Virus record (IMG/VR): IMGVR_UViG_3300049157_000018
Span: 1-42,582 of that record
Length of the DNA stretch: 42,582 nt
Reading direction: 5' to 3' (one strand)
Source: a virus
Shown piece after piece: positions 8,022 through 17,127 of the stretch. The notes beneath the pieces were generated by a model. The model searched no databases. It saw only the letters and a list, made by a program, of their open reading frames with translations, and was not told the origin of the DNA. The position numbers were made by a program, and so were the translations under genes. Each line of letters opens with the position of its first letter. Position 1 is the first letter of the stretch.

Positions 8022-10127
8022 ATGCCAGACGCACCGTTTGTAAACCCGAAGGACGCCGGCAAGGGCGAGGAAGGCATCGTCAAGTATTGGCGGACCGAAC
8101 TGGATCTTGCCTCCAGGCACGAGGCCGACTGGCGCAAGCGGGGCAAGAAGGTCGTCGAGCGGTACCGCGATGAGAAGAAGCGCGCCGGCAAGCAGTTCAA
8201 CATCCTGTGGTCGAACACCGAGACGCTGAAGCCCGCCGTCTATTCCGCGACGCCGGAGCCGGATGTGAGGCGCCGCCATCTCGATGACGACCCGGTGGGC
8301 AAGGAAGCCGCCGAAACCCTGGAGCGGGCGCTCTCGTTTCTGGCCGATGGCGGGGATTTCGACGAGGACATGGAGGCGGCGCGCGACGACATGCTGCTGC
8401 CGGGCCGCGGCGTGCTCCGCGTCGTGCTGGAATCGGATATACAGACGAGGGCGCCGATTTCGATACAGCGCGAGGACGAAACCGAACCGGCCTTTTTCCT
8501 CGATGATGAGCCCGTAGTGCCGGACGGGGAAGACGCGAACGGCAACGCCTTCGTCGAGCAGATCGGCGAGCAGACCGTGCGGACGGAATACGTCGCATGG
8601 GACGATTTCCGGATATTCCCCGCGGGCGTGCGGCGCTGGCGCGATGCCTACGGTATCGGCTTCAAGCATGTGCTGACGCGGACCGAACTCGTCGACCAAT
8701 TCGGCGCCATCGGAAAATCCGTGCCTCTGAACTTCACGATGCTGAAGGGCGAGGAAAAGGACAAGGAGCACAACGAGCCGCTGAAGCGCGCCGTCGTCTG
8801 GGAAATCTGGGACAAGCGCAGCCGGCAGCGCCTGTGGACCGCGGACGGCTTCGACAAACTGGTGGACCGGGAAGACGACCCGCTGGGACTACGGGGCTTC
8901 TTCCCAACCCCCGCCCCGCTATACGCGATATCGACCACGGATACGATGGTGCCGATCCCGGAATTCACCATCTACCAGGACCAGGCCGACGAGCTGGACG
9001 AGATCACGGCCCGTATCGCTCTGCTGATCAAGGCGATCAAGGTGCGCGGCCTGTACGCGGCGGCGATCAAGGAATTCCGCGACCTGCTGCAGGGCGAGGA
9101 CAACGAATTGCTACCGGTCGAGGACTGGGCGTCGATGCGGGACAGGGGCGGGCTCGAAGGTGCGGTCACATGGATGCCGATCGAGCAGATCGCCAAGGTG
9201 CTGGTGTCGCTGTACCAGCAGCGCGAACTTCTCAAGCAGGAGATTTTCGAGATCACCGGGCTTTCCGACCTGATAAGGGGCTCGACCAATGCCAGCGAGA
9301 CGGCGACGGCGCAGCGCCTGAAGGGGAATTTTGGGCAGTTCCGCATGACGCCGCGGCAGAAACCCGTAGCCCGCTATGCGCGCGACCTGTTCCGAATCAT
9401 GGCCGAGATCGTCGCGGAGCATTTTACGCAGGACAACCTCGTCCGCATGACGGGAATGCAGCTGCCCTCGCAAGATGACAAAGTGCAGGCGAAGGCGGTG
9501 GTGACTCGTGCCGAACAGGCAGGGCAACCTGTGCCTGCCGAGATTCAGCAGATGCTCGAAAAATCGACATGGGAAGACGTAATGCAGCTGCTGCGCGACG
9601 ACAAGACGCGGGGCTTCCGCATCGACATCGAGACCGATTCGACGGTGCAGCCCGACGCGGACCAGGAACGCCAGGCCGCTACCGAATTCACGGCAGCAGT
9701 TACCCAGTTCCTGACGACGGCAATCGAGGTCGTCGGCGCGGAACCCGCTCTGGCGAAGGTCATGGGCGAAATGCTCAAGATGTCGGTGCGGCGCTTCAAG
9801 GTCGGGCGGACGGTCGAGGACGCGATAGACGAGGCCCTGCTGGAAATCGAGCAGAAAGCGCAGCAGCCCCGGCCGGACCCGGAAGCCGAGGCGGCACAGG
9901 CCGAAACGGCGCGCAAGGATCAGGAATCTCAGGCCGGCATAGAACGCAAGCAGCAGGAGAGCGTCGCCAGCCTCGCAATGAAGCGTGAGTCCATGCAGGC
10001 CGAGACGGCCCTGAAACAGCAGGAGGCCCAGATTGCCGCCATCCTGAAGTTCCTGGAGGCGAAGTTCGGGGCGGAGATTGAAAGCTTCAAGGCGCGGCAG
10101 CAAACACAAGGAGCGCAGAACGGATGA
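8022..10127 (+). CDS. Portal protein
   Basis: 701 residues, the size of P22-type podovirus portals. The protein forms the dodecameric ring through which DNA passes. The N-terminal part contains KYWRTELDLA and a helical body. The middle includes TGLSDLIRGSTNASETATA (about 425-445), a conserved block in podoviral portals. The C-terminal 110 residues form an extended Gln- and Glu-rich helix, compatible with a portal barrel. The start ATG 8022 follows a GAGGTAGG Shine-Dalgarno-like sequence. A four-base overlap couples it to the next gene. Confidence 0.9.
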   Translation: MPDAPFVNPKDAGKGEEGIVKYWRTELDLASRHEADWRKRGKKVVERYRDEKKRAGKQFNILWSNTETLKPAVYSATPEPDVRRRHLDDDPVGKEAAETLERALSFLADGGDFDEDMEAARDDMLLPGRGVLRVVLESDIQTRAPISIQREDETEPAFFLDDEPVVPDGEDANGNAFVEQIGEQTVRTEYVAWDDFRIFPAGVRRWRDAYGIGFKHVLTRTELVDQFGAIGKSVPLNFTMLKGEEKDKEHNEPLKRAVVWEIWDKRSRQRLWTADGFDKLVDREDDPLGLRGFFPTPAPLYAISTTDTMVPIPEFTIYQDQADELDEITARIALLIKAIKVRGLYAAAIKEFRDLLQGEDNELLPVEDWASMRDRGGLEGAVTWMPIEQIAKVLVSLYQQRELLKQEIFEITGLSDLIRGSTNASETATAQRLKGNFGQFRMTPRQKPVARYARDLFRIMAEIVAEHFTQDNLVRMTGMQLPSQDDKVQAKAVVTRAEQAGQPVPAEIQQMLEKSTWEDVMQLLRDDKTRGFRIDIETDSTVQPDADQERQAATEFTAAVTQFLTTAIEVVGAEPALAKVMGEMLKMSVRRFKVGRTVEDAIDEALLEIEQKAQQPRPDPEAEAAQAETARKDQESQAGIERKQQESVASLAMKRESMQAETALKQQEAQIAAILKFLEAKFGAEIESFKARQQTQGAQNG

Positions 10128-10363
10128 CAGCGAACAGTGAAATTCCAAATGTGGTGCAGGCGTTCGGTTATTGGCTTGAGCAAAACGGTCAATCTCGGGA
10201 AGGCGTGGAAATCACAATCCAGTTTCCCGACGACCAAGCTCATCGCGCTGCCCAGATAGCGTTGGCCAGGTGGTACAACTCAATGGTGCTTGCGCAAGGC
10301 AGCGTCAGCGAAATCATCGATCTGAATATCTACGGCATCAAATTGCGGCTCACTGCGGCATGA
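10124..10363 (+). CDS. Hypothetical protein after portal
   Basis: 79 residues, overlapping both neighbours by four bases. It is a mixed alpha/beta acidic protein with no recognised motif. Tight coupling between portal and scaffold genes suggests it is expressed with head proteins. Unknown function. Confidence 0.55.
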   Translation: MTANSEIPNVVQAFGYWLEQNGQSREGVEITIQFPDDQAHRAAQIALARWYNSMVLAQGSVSEIIDLNIYGIKLRLTAA

Positions 10364-10617
10364 GATACATCTGGGACGGCAAGCACTGGGTGCCGCGCGA
10401 GAACTACGCATCCCCGGTGCAAGCCGGCCCCAGCATCATCCGGGACGAGACCGACGCCTTCACGTCAATGGCGGACGGGCAGGTCTACACGTCCAAATCC
10501 TCCTACCGGCGCGAGCTCAAGGCGCACGGCATGGTGGAATACGGCAACGACCGGGATTCGGGGCGGAAAATCGAACCGTCCTCGGCGATCCCGGAACTTT
10601 CACGGCTACTTGACTGA
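10360..10617 (+). CDS. Small pre-scaffold phage protein
   Basis: 85 residues from ATG 10360, overlapping the previous stop by four bases. It starts with RYIWDGKHWV and contains the IIRDETDAFTSMADG block and SYRRELKAHGMVEYGND. This pattern is common in small proteins located just before the scaffold gene in alpha- and betaproteobacterial podoviruses. The exact role is not known. It lacks cysteine clusters and membrane segments. Confidence 0.65.
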   Translation: MRYIWDGKHWVPRENYASPVQAGPSIIRDETDAFTSMADGQVYTSKSSYRRELKAHGMVEYGNDRDSGRKIEPSSAIPELSRLLD

Positions 10618-10631
10618 AATCGGAGGAATTC

Positions 10632-11711
10632 ATGAGCGTTGATGGCGGGCAGGAAGCCCAAGCCGAAACGACCGAAACCGAAACCCCGGAAGCGACGCTT
10701 CTGGACACACTCGATGCCGCGTGGGACGAGACGGCAGAGGCGGAAGCCGAAGCCGAATCTCCGGAAACCCCGGCCGCGGAACAGGAGGCGGCAGAGGCCG
10801 CCCCGGAGCAGGAAGCGGAGGAGGCGGAAGCCGCAGCGGCAGAGGATGCCGACGACGAGCCCGCCGGACCGGTCGAAGCCCCGGAACACTGGCCGCAGGC
10901 CGACAAGGATCTGTTCGACCAGTTGCCCGACGATTCGAAGTCGTGGTTCCTGGACAAGACAAAATCCCTGGAGGCCGGCTACGACTCCAAGTTCAAGGAG
11001 GTCGCGGACCAGCGCAAGCGGTTCTCGGCATATGAACAGATCGACCAGCTTATCGAGCCCAACCGGGAACAACTCCGGCTCGCGGGCGTGACCGAGCAGG
11101 CGTACATCGGGCAACTGATGGCCGCCGACCGGTACCTGCGGGAGAAACCTGGCGAGGCAATCGCGTGGCTGGCGCAGACTTACGGCATCGACCTGAAGCA
11201 GCAGACGGCCGGGCAGGAGTCCGAAGCCGACATGCTCGACCCGGTTGCAGCCACCAGGATCGACACCTTAACCAGCAAGATTTCGTCCCTCGAAACTCAG
11301 CTACAGCAGAGGCAGCAGGCCGAACAGCAGGCCGGTGCCAACGCCTTGCAGGGCCGGATCGACGAATTCCGCGACGCGGCCGACGAGAAGGGCAACCCCG
11401 CGCATCCTCATTTCGAGGAAGTTCGCGCACATATGGGGGCGCTCATCAACTCGGGTGCGGCCACCGACCTCGACAGCGCATACGAGCAGGCCATCTGGGC
11501 CTCGCCCAAGCTGCGCGACGATTTGATCGCCCGTCAGACGACGGAAGCGGCGAAGACGGCGCAGGCAGCGCGCCAGGAACAGGTCGGCAAGGCCAAGAAA
11601 GCGTCACGGAACGTCAACGGCACCGGCGCGGCGGGCACGGTCGAACGCGAGGAAGCGGACACGCATCTGGAGGAGCTGGAGCGTCAATGGGACGAGCTTG
11701 CGCCAACCTGA
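10632..11711 (+). CDS. Scaffolding protein
   Basis: 359 residues with a GGAGG Shine-Dalgarno site nine bases before the ATG. The first about 80 residues are extremely acidic and Ala/Glu-rich, the centre (LFDQLPDDSKSWFLDKTKSLE, split here by position about 93-113) is helical, and the C-terminus is a mixed helix. This composition is typical of scaffold proteins that shape the procapsid and then leave. It lies between portal and capsid, the canonical place. Confidence 0.8.
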   Translation: MSVDGGQEAQAETTETETPEATLLDTLDAAWDETAEAEAEAESPETPAAEQEAAEAAPEQEAEEAEAAAAEDADDEPAGPVEAPEHWPQADKDLFDQLPDDSKSWFLDKTKSLEAGYDSKFKEVADQRKRFSAYEQIDQLIEPNREQLRLAGVTEQAYIGQLMAADRYLREKPGEAIAWLAQTYGIDLKQQTAGQESEADMLDPVAATRIDTLTSKISSLETQLQQRQQAEQQAGANALQGRIDEFRDAADEKGNPAHPHFEEVRAHMGALINSGAATDLDSAYEQAIWASPKLRDDLIARQTTEAAKTAQAARQEQVGKAKKASRNVNGTGAAGTVEREEADTHLEELERQWDELAPT

Positions 11712-11727
11712 ATAAAGGAACGTGACA

Positions 11728-12696
11728 ATGGCTTCGCCAAACCTCACGGAACTTGTCACCACGACCCTGCGCAACCGGCGCCGGAAACTGGCCGACAACG
11801 TTCTCAACCACAACTCGTTGCTCCGCAAGCTCAACCAGAGCGGCAACGTCCAGAACGCCGCGGGCGGTCGAACGCTCGTGGAGGAGCTGGAATACGCGGA
11901 GAACTCGACGTTCAAATACTACGACGGTTACGAAGTGCTCGACATTTCGCCGTCGGACGTATTCTCGGCCGCCGAGTACAACTGGAAACAGGCCGCGGTC
12001 GTGGTCAGCATCTCCGGCAAGGAGCGCCGGCAGAACAGCGGCCGCGAGCAGATGATCCGCCTTCTCGACCGGCGTATCCGCAACTCCGAAAAGACGATGA
12101 TGAACAACCTGTCCATCGGTGTCTATTCGGACGGAACGGGCACGACGGGCAAGCAGATCGGCGGGCTTCAGCTGCTGGTCCCGGACGACCCGACGACCGG
12201 AACGGTGGGCGGCATCAACCGCGCTACCTTCACGTTCTGGCAGTCGGTCAAGTACGGCGGCGTGGCCGATGGCGGCGGCGCCGTCAGTGCGACGAACATC
12301 CAGAATTATATGAACAGCGTGTGGATCCAGCTCGTGCGCGGGGCGGACCGTCCCAACATGATCGTGGCGGATTCCACGTACTTCAACTTCTTCTGGCAGT
12401 CGTTGCAGGCCATCCAGCGCATCGGCCAGGCCAATACCGGCGATTCGGGTTTCGAAAACCTGATGTACCACGGGCCCGGTGGACGGGCCGAGGTCATGTA
12501 CGACGACCAGTGCCCGGCCGCACACATGTACTTCCTCAACAGCGACTACTTCTTCTGGCGCCCGCACAGCGACGCCAACATGGAGCCGCTGTCGAGGCGC
12601 GAGCCGGTCAACCAGGACGCCGTGGTCGTTCCCCTCATCTTCATGGGCAACCTGACAATGAGCAACAGCTCGTTGCAGGGTGTCCTGATCGCCTGA
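11728..12696 (+). CDS. Major capsid protein
   Basis: 322 residues. The start ATG 11728 is chosen because AAAGGAA at 11714-11720 is correctly spaced; a GTG at 11722 is possible. N-terminal ASPNLTELVTTTLRNR, a middle with SGKERRQNSG and a Gly/Thr-rich beta section followed by NMIVADS fit the podoviral HK97-fold capsid family seen in alphaproteobacterial phages. It follows the scaffold gene directly and is followed by a decoration-type gene and terminator, as expected for the most abundant virion protein. Confidence 0.85.
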   Translation: MASPNLTELVTTTLRNRRRKLADNVLNHNSLLRKLNQSGNVQNAAGGRTLVEELEYAENSTFKYYDGYEVLDISPSDVFSAAEYNWKQAAVVVSISGKERRQNSGREQMIRLLDRRIRNSEKTMMNNLSIGVYSDGTGTTGKQIGGLQLLVPDDPTTGTVGGINRATFTFWQSVKYGGVADGGGAVSATNIQNYMNSVWIQLVRGADRPNMIVADSTYFNFFWQSLQAIQRIGQANTGDSGFENLMYHGPGGRAEVMYDDQCPAAHMYFLNSDYFFWRPHSDANMEPLSRREPVNQDAVVVPLIFMGNLTMSNSSLQGVLIA

Positions 12697-12711
12697 ACGG
12701 AGGAAACAGCC

Positions 12712-13173
12712 ATGTATATCGCTGGAATTGACGAAACCCGCGTGGATGCCAACGCGGACGGCCCGGCCTTCGGGCTGGGCCAGATCGGGCAGAACTCCGA
12801 CGGTAAGGTCTACAAATACGTCCAGTATGACACCGGGGCGGGGGCGGTTGCCGCAGTCTCGGGTCAGGTGGCGTATTACTACCTTGCCAGCGGCTACGAC
12901 GCCAATATCGTTACGTCCGACGTGTCGGACAGCGTGGGCATCGGTGCCGGCGTTCTGTTCAGCGCCCCGACCGATGGGGATTATTGCTGGATCCAGATCA
13001 AAGGCCCGGCGACTCTCTCCCTAGCGCTTACGGCGGGCGCCGATGGCAATGCGCTTACCGCGATCGGCGCGGGCGATGGCACGCTCGACGTGTCGGCGCT
13101 CGTGACCGATCACATCTGCGCCATCGCTGACGACGCTTCGGCATTCGAAATCGTCTGCGACTTCCCATTCTGA
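12712..13173 (+). CDS. Capsid decoration or head-stabilising protein
   Basis: 153 residues, beta-rich and low in charge, preceded by a GGAGGAAA Shine-Dalgarno site. It is Gly, Ala and Asp rich (DANADGPAFGLGQIG near the start, WIQIKGPATL in the middle). Position right after the capsid gene, high ribosome binding potential and a terminator directly downstream suggest an abundant capsid surface protein. Family is inferred. Confidence 0.65.
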   Translation: MYIAGIDETRVDANADGPAFGLGQIGQNSDGKVYKYVQYDTGAGAVAAVSGQVAYYYLASGYDANIVTSDVSDSVGIGAGVLFSAPTDGDYCWIQIKGPATLSLALTAGADGNALTAIGAGDGTLDVSALVTDHICAIADDASAFEIVCDFPF

Positions 13174-13190
13174 ACGGCCACCCTGAAACT

Positions 13191-13224
13191 CCGGGAGGGG
13201 CGCAATCCCCTCCCGGTTCTTTTT
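13191..13224 (+). terminator. Rho-independent terminator after capsid genes
   Basis: A ten-base perfect stem (13191-13200 with 13207-13216), six-base loop and a T-rich tail TTCTTTTT. It probably terminates part of late transcription so that capsid mRNA exceeds tail mRNA. Confidence 0.9.
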
Positions 13225-13253
13225 GACATTTCACAACTCCGGAGAATTGAAGC

Positions 13254-13844
13254 ATGTCCGATATCGGCAGCCACGAGGAATGGATGAACACGGCGAAAGA
13301 CCAGAGCGACGGGTGTATTCCGCGCTTCCACGTCAAGGCCGTGGAGAGCAAGGCGAGGAGCGAGGTCGAGGGCAGGCCCGTGTTCGATGAGGTTCCCTAT
13401 GTGGAAATCCTTATCCCGGGCGATCGCACGTCCATTGTCGACCGCCCCTTGCAGGACGCGGACAAGGACCGCTGGCCACAACAGTACGCGCGATTCAAGG
13501 AAAACCGGGAGCGGGTTGTTACCGGAACGCCACTGGAATTGTGGCCGTATCTCAACGTGGCCCGGGTGGCGGAACTGCGGGCGCTCAATATCTTCAGCGT
13601 CGAAGCCATCGCCGACCTTTCCGATACCGGGCTGGGCAAGATCGGCCCCGAGGCCAGGGAATTGCAGCAGCGGGCCAAGGCGTTTTTGCAGCCGCAGAGC
13701 GCGACCGAAACCGATCTGCGCACCGAGAACCAGGAACTGCGCGGACAGATCGCCAATTTGCAGGCGCAGCATGACGAGGCCATGCGGATGCTGGACGAGA
13801 AGACGGCGCCCAAAAAGCCGGGCCGGCCGAAGAAAGCCGCCTGA
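13254..13844 (+). CDS. Head-tail region hypothetical protein with C-terminal coiled coil and basic tail
   Basis: 196 residues from ATG 13254. An N-terminal domain carries FDEVPYVEILIPGD and WPQQYARFKE. A helix-hairpin-like segment (about 100-145, LRALNIFSVEAIADLS..GLGKIG) resembles the nucleic-acid-binding helix-hairpin-helix fold. A coiled coil follows (about 150-185) and then a basic KKPGRPKKAA tail similar to AT-hooks. Proteins with this layout commonly follow podoviral capsid genes. DNA binding in the virion is inferred. Confidence 0.65.
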   Translation: MSDIGSHEEWMNTAKDQSDGCIPRFHVKAVESKARSEVEGRPVFDEVPYVEILIPGDRTSIVDRPLQDADKDRWPQQYARFKENRERVVTGTPLELWPYLNVARVAELRALNIFSVEAIADLSDTGLGKIGPEARELQQRAKAFLQPQSATETDLRTENQELRGQIANLQAQHDEAMRMLDEKTAPKKPGRPKKAA

Positions 13845-14546
13845 ATGACGCTCCTGTCCATATGCCAGAACGTTGCCGATGAGGTCGGGGTGGATCAGCC
13901 CGCCTCGGTTATCGGCAACGGCGAGGACACTGCCAAACGGCTGTTGGCTGCCGCCAAAAGGGAAGGCAAGGAACTGGCGCGCAAGTCATGGACCGTGCTG
14001 CAGGTGGAGCATCCTTTCACCACGGTCGCGAGCACGGCGGAATACAGTCTGCCAGCGGATTACAGCAAACTGATTTCCGATACCGTCTGGGACAGGACCA
14101 ATTACTGGAAGGTCCGGGGAGGGCTTTCCCCGGCGCAATGGCAGGTGCGCAAGTCCGCGATTCTGGCCCAATCGGATATCAGGCGCGCGTTCCGCATCAA
14201 GGCCAGTTCCGGCGTGCGCAAGTTCTTCCTCGATCCCGTCCCGTCGAGCGCCGATGACCTGGTGTTCGAATACCTGTCTACCTCGTGGTGCGAGGATTCC
14301 GGCGGGACGGGGCAAAGCCAGTGGGCCGCGGATACCGATGTCGGCCGGCTGGATGAAAACCTCATCGAGCTCGGTGTGCGCTGGCGCTTCCTGCAGCGGC
14401 TCGGCTTGTCGTATCTCGACGAAAAGGACGAATACGAACGCGCCGTCGACCAAGAGTTCGCGGCCGATTACGGGCCGGAATTGCTCAACATGGCTGAGCA
14501 GACCGAGGGCTTCTTCGTCAACGTTCCGGAAACCGGTTTCGGCTGA
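13845..14546 (+). CDS. Head-tail adaptor / tubular protein A-like
   Basis: 233 residues starting directly after the previous stop. It is mostly helical at both ends with a beta-rich centre (SLPADYSKLISDTVWD near 67-82, then FFLDPVP near 126-132). This is the pattern of podoviral gp4-type or tail tubular protein A adaptors that sit under the portal. It overlaps the next gene by one base, and that gene is the tail stabilisation protein, as in other podoviruses. Confidence 0.75.
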   Translation: MTLLSICQNVADEVGVDQPASVIGNGEDTAKRLLAAAKREGKELARKSWTVLQVEHPFTTVASTAEYSLPADYSKLISDTVWDRTNYWKVRGGLSPAQWQVRKSAILAQSDIRRAFRIKASSGVRKFFLDPVPSSADDLVFEYLSTSWCEDSGGTGQSQWAADTDVGRLDENLIELGVRWRFLQRLGLSYLDEKDEYERAVDQEFAADYGPELLNMAEQTEGFFVNVPETGFG

Positions 14547-16669
14547 TGCCGGTTGCGCAAAGGGTATTGCAGCGCGTCCGCGCGCAGCAGCCGAGCGTCC
14601 GCACCATCCCGGCCCCCGTGGGCGGCTGGAATGCGCGCGATTCTCTGGACCAGATGGAAGAGACGGATGCCATCTTGCTCGACAACTGGTTCCCGGGTCT
14701 GGGGCGGGTCGAGCAGCGCGGCGGGTTTACCAAGTTCGTTCAAGGCATAGGGCTCGCCAATACTTCCGATCTGGCCGACGTGGAAACTGTGGCGGAGTAT
14801 CACGCGGGGGCAACGCGCGCGATGCTCGCGGCAGGTGGGGTCAAGACGCAGGCGTCCGGGACGAATCTGTTGCTTCATACCCGTGAGTTCGATGATGGGG
14901 TTTGGGTCAAGGCGAGGTTAAATCCTGTTAATGCCAATGCGGCCACCGCTGCGGACGGGACTATCACAGCGGACGAGTTGATCGAGGATACGGACACCGG
15001 GGAGCATTACACGGACCAGACGTTCGCTGTGACGATAAGTGTCGTCTATACGTTGTCGATCTATGTCAAGCCGGCAAGCGGGGCGCGAACACTCAGGCTG
15101 CGGACCCATACAGCGGTATCAGCCAGCGTGGATATTGACCCGGCGACGGGGACGCTTAGCTCCATAACCAATTGCACTGCAGTCACCAGCGTGGCAGCGA
15201 ATGGTCTTTACCGCGTCGCCATGACGGTCACTGCGGCATCGACCGCAAACCTTGGCTGTCGCGTTCAAATGTATCCGACAGGTGGTTCTACCGTCTACAC
15301 CGGCGACAATACTTCCGGCCTGCATGTCTCGGATGTTCAGTTGGAGGTTGGTTCGTCCGCAACCTCCGTCATGATATCCGGGGCCACGCAGGGCAGCCGT
15401 TCGGCTGGTGACATCAACGAAATCTGGAGCGTGTCGCCGACAATAGCACGGCTCGCCACGGGCTTTACCAACAACCGCTGGCAGCACGCGAATTTCAATG
15501 GCTCCATGGGCCTTGTGAACGGCGCCGACGCGCCGCAGACGTTCGATGGTTCAACCATAGCGGCAATGACCGTATCGGGCTCGGGCCTTACCGTATCTAA
15601 CTTGGTAGGGATCAACGTCTTCAAGTCGCGGACGTATTTTTGGGAGAACAGCAGCCAGGATTTCTGGTACAGCGCCGTCAATGCGCTGGGCGGAACGCTC
15701 ACCAAATTCCCGCTGTCCCGGGTGGCGCAGTTCGGCGGCAATCTGGTAGCCATGGGCACATGGACCGTGGATGGCGGCGCCGGGGTCGACGACCTCGCCG
15801 TCTTCTTCATGAGCAGCGGCGATACCATCGTCTATCAAGGTTCGGATCCCGGCAGCGCAACAGCTTGGGCGCTTGTGGGCGTGTTCCGCATGGGTGCGCC
15901 GATCAACGTGCGGGGCGTGGCCAAGTTCGGCCCAGATATGATCGTGGCCACGCGGGACGGCTACCAGCCACTTTCCAAGGTGCTGCCGCTGGGACGCGGG
16001 AGAAGCGAATCGGTTTCCGACAAGATCCGCGGCGCCGTGATCGAGCAGGCGTTTGCCACGGGCGACGAGTTCGGCTGGCAGATCGTGCTCTATCCCAAGG
16101 GCAACATGGCGCTGTTCAATTACCCGACTTCCACGGCTGGTGTGTATGAGCAGCATGTCGTCAACCTGACCACGGGGGCATGGTGCCGGTTCAAGGGAAT
16201 GAATGCGCGGTGCTTCGTGCTGTTCGACGACAAGCTGTATTTCGGGGGCGGGTCCGGCATCGTATATCTCGCGGATAACGGCGCATCGGACGATGGCGAC
16301 AATATCGAGGCGGATTGCCAGCAGGCCAATACCTATCTGGGTTCGAGGGCACGGCTGAAGCAGGTAACGATGGTGCGCCCCGTGCTGGCCTCGGACGGGG
16401 ATCTGCCGTTATCGGTCGCGATCAACGCGGACTTTTCCGACAAGGTGCGGCCGTTCGTGACCTCGACCTTTACATCGGGAGGCGCCGACTGGGATACCGC
16501 GGAATGGGATGTCGCGGAGTGGGCCGGCGGCATCCAGTCCAAGCCGCGCTGGCTGGTGGCGAGCGGGCAGGGCTACAGCTTCAGCCTGCGGCTTCGACTC
16601 CGCACTTCGGCGCAGCGCGTCTACTGGTATTCGACCGGATGGGCCTTCAAACCCGGGGGCGTGCTGTGA
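14546..16669 (+). CDS. Tail stabilisation protein (P22 gp10 / tubular B-like) with inserted carbohydrate-binding-like domain
   Basis: 707 residues. The N-terminal PVGGWNARDSLDQM...AILLDNWFPG (residues 25-51) is typical of podoviral packaged-DNA stabilisation proteins. A family-typical segment NEIWSVSPTIARLATGFTNN (residue 291 onward) continues the propeller-like body. Between them, residues about 99-288 form an extra beta-sandwich-like domain with NLLLHTREFDDGVW, GEHYTDQ, YTLSIYVKP and a late DVQLEVG, resembling binding modules found at the ends of phage fibres. The protein seals DNA after packaging. The insert probably adds surface binding. Confidence 0.8.
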   Translation: MPVAQRVLQRVRAQQPSVRTIPAPVGGWNARDSLDQMEETDAILLDNWFPGLGRVEQRGGFTKFVQGIGLANTSDLADVETVAEYHAGATRAMLAAGGVKTQASGTNLLLHTREFDDGVWVKARLNPVNANAATAADGTITADELIEDTDTGEHYTDQTFAVTISVVYTLSIYVKPASGARTLRLRTHTAVSASVDIDPATGTLSSITNCTAVTSVAANGLYRVAMTVTAASTANLGCRVQMYPTGGSTVYTGDNTSGLHVSDVQLEVGSSATSVMISGATQGSRSAGDINEIWSVSPTIARLATGFTNNRWQHANFNGSMGLVNGADAPQTFDGSTIAAMTVSGSGLTVSNLVGINVFKSRTYFWENSSQDFWYSAVNALGGTLTKFPLSRVAQFGGNLVAMGTWTVDGGAGVDDLAVFFMSSGDTIVYQGSDPGSATAWALVGVFRMGAPINVRGVAKFGPDMIVATRDGYQPLSKVLPLGRGRSESVSDKIRGAVIEQAFATGDEFGWQIVLYPKGNMALFNYPTSTAGVYEQHVVNLTTGAWCRFKGMNARCFVLFDDKLYFGGGSGIVYLADNGASDDGDNIEADCQQANTYLGSRARLKQVTMVRPVLASDGDLPLSVAINADFSDKVRPFVTSTFTSGGADWDTAEWDVAEWAGGIQSKPRWLVASGQGYSFSLRLRLRTSAQRVYWYSTGWAFKPGGVL

Positions 16670-17127
16670 TCTATCTACCGAAGACCGAACCCGAGCGTGA
16701 ATATCTCTGCGCATGGGCAGCGCACAAGGTCGGGCTGGACCTCGGGGATTTCGGGGTTGGCGCACAGCCGATCGGCTTTATTGTCACTGAAAAGCTGGAA
16801 GCGGTTGCCGTTTATCACAATTACCGCGGCGGGTGCATCGAAATCAGTTTTGCGACGCAATCGCCACGCTGGGCAAACCGGGGCGCAATCGAGGCGGTAT
16901 TTGCATATCCGTTCCGGCAACTGGACGTGCGCCGGCTCACGGCGATCACGAAAAAGCAGAACCGGCGCGTCCGCAAGCTGCTGGAGGGAACCGGGTTCAT
17001 CCTGGAGGGAAAGCTGCGCGCTGCTTTCCCGGACGATGACGGATGCCTGTACGCCATGACGCGCGATTATTATCTGAGGAGCAAGTGGAATGGGCAAATC
17101 AGCCCCGAAGCCGCCACCAGGGCCTGA
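16666..17127 (+). CDS. GNAT family N-acetyltransferase
   Basis: 153 residues from GTG 16666, overlapping the previous stop by four bases. The fold pattern fits RimJ/RimL-like GNAT enzymes. A central strand with CIEISFATQSPRW (residues about 57-70) is followed by the acetyl-CoA binding region with RRLTAITKKQNRRVRKLLEGTGF, the usual helix and GF turn. It would transfer acetyl from acetyl-CoA to an amine. Similar genes occur in tail modules of some podoviruses. The target is unknown. Confidence 0.75.
   Translation: MIYLPKTEPEREYLCAWAAHKVGLDLGDFGVGAQPIGFIVTEKLEAVAVYHNYRGGCIEISFATQSPRWANRGAIEAVFAYPFRQLDVRRLTAITKKQNRRVRKLLEGTGFILEGKLRAAFPDDDGCLYAMTRDYYLRSKWNGQISPEAATRA

Noticed and set aside
7707-8771. 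Minus-strand open frame opposite the repeat protein and portal
   Set aside because: Shadow of high-GC coding on the plus strand; no motif or coupling with other genes.
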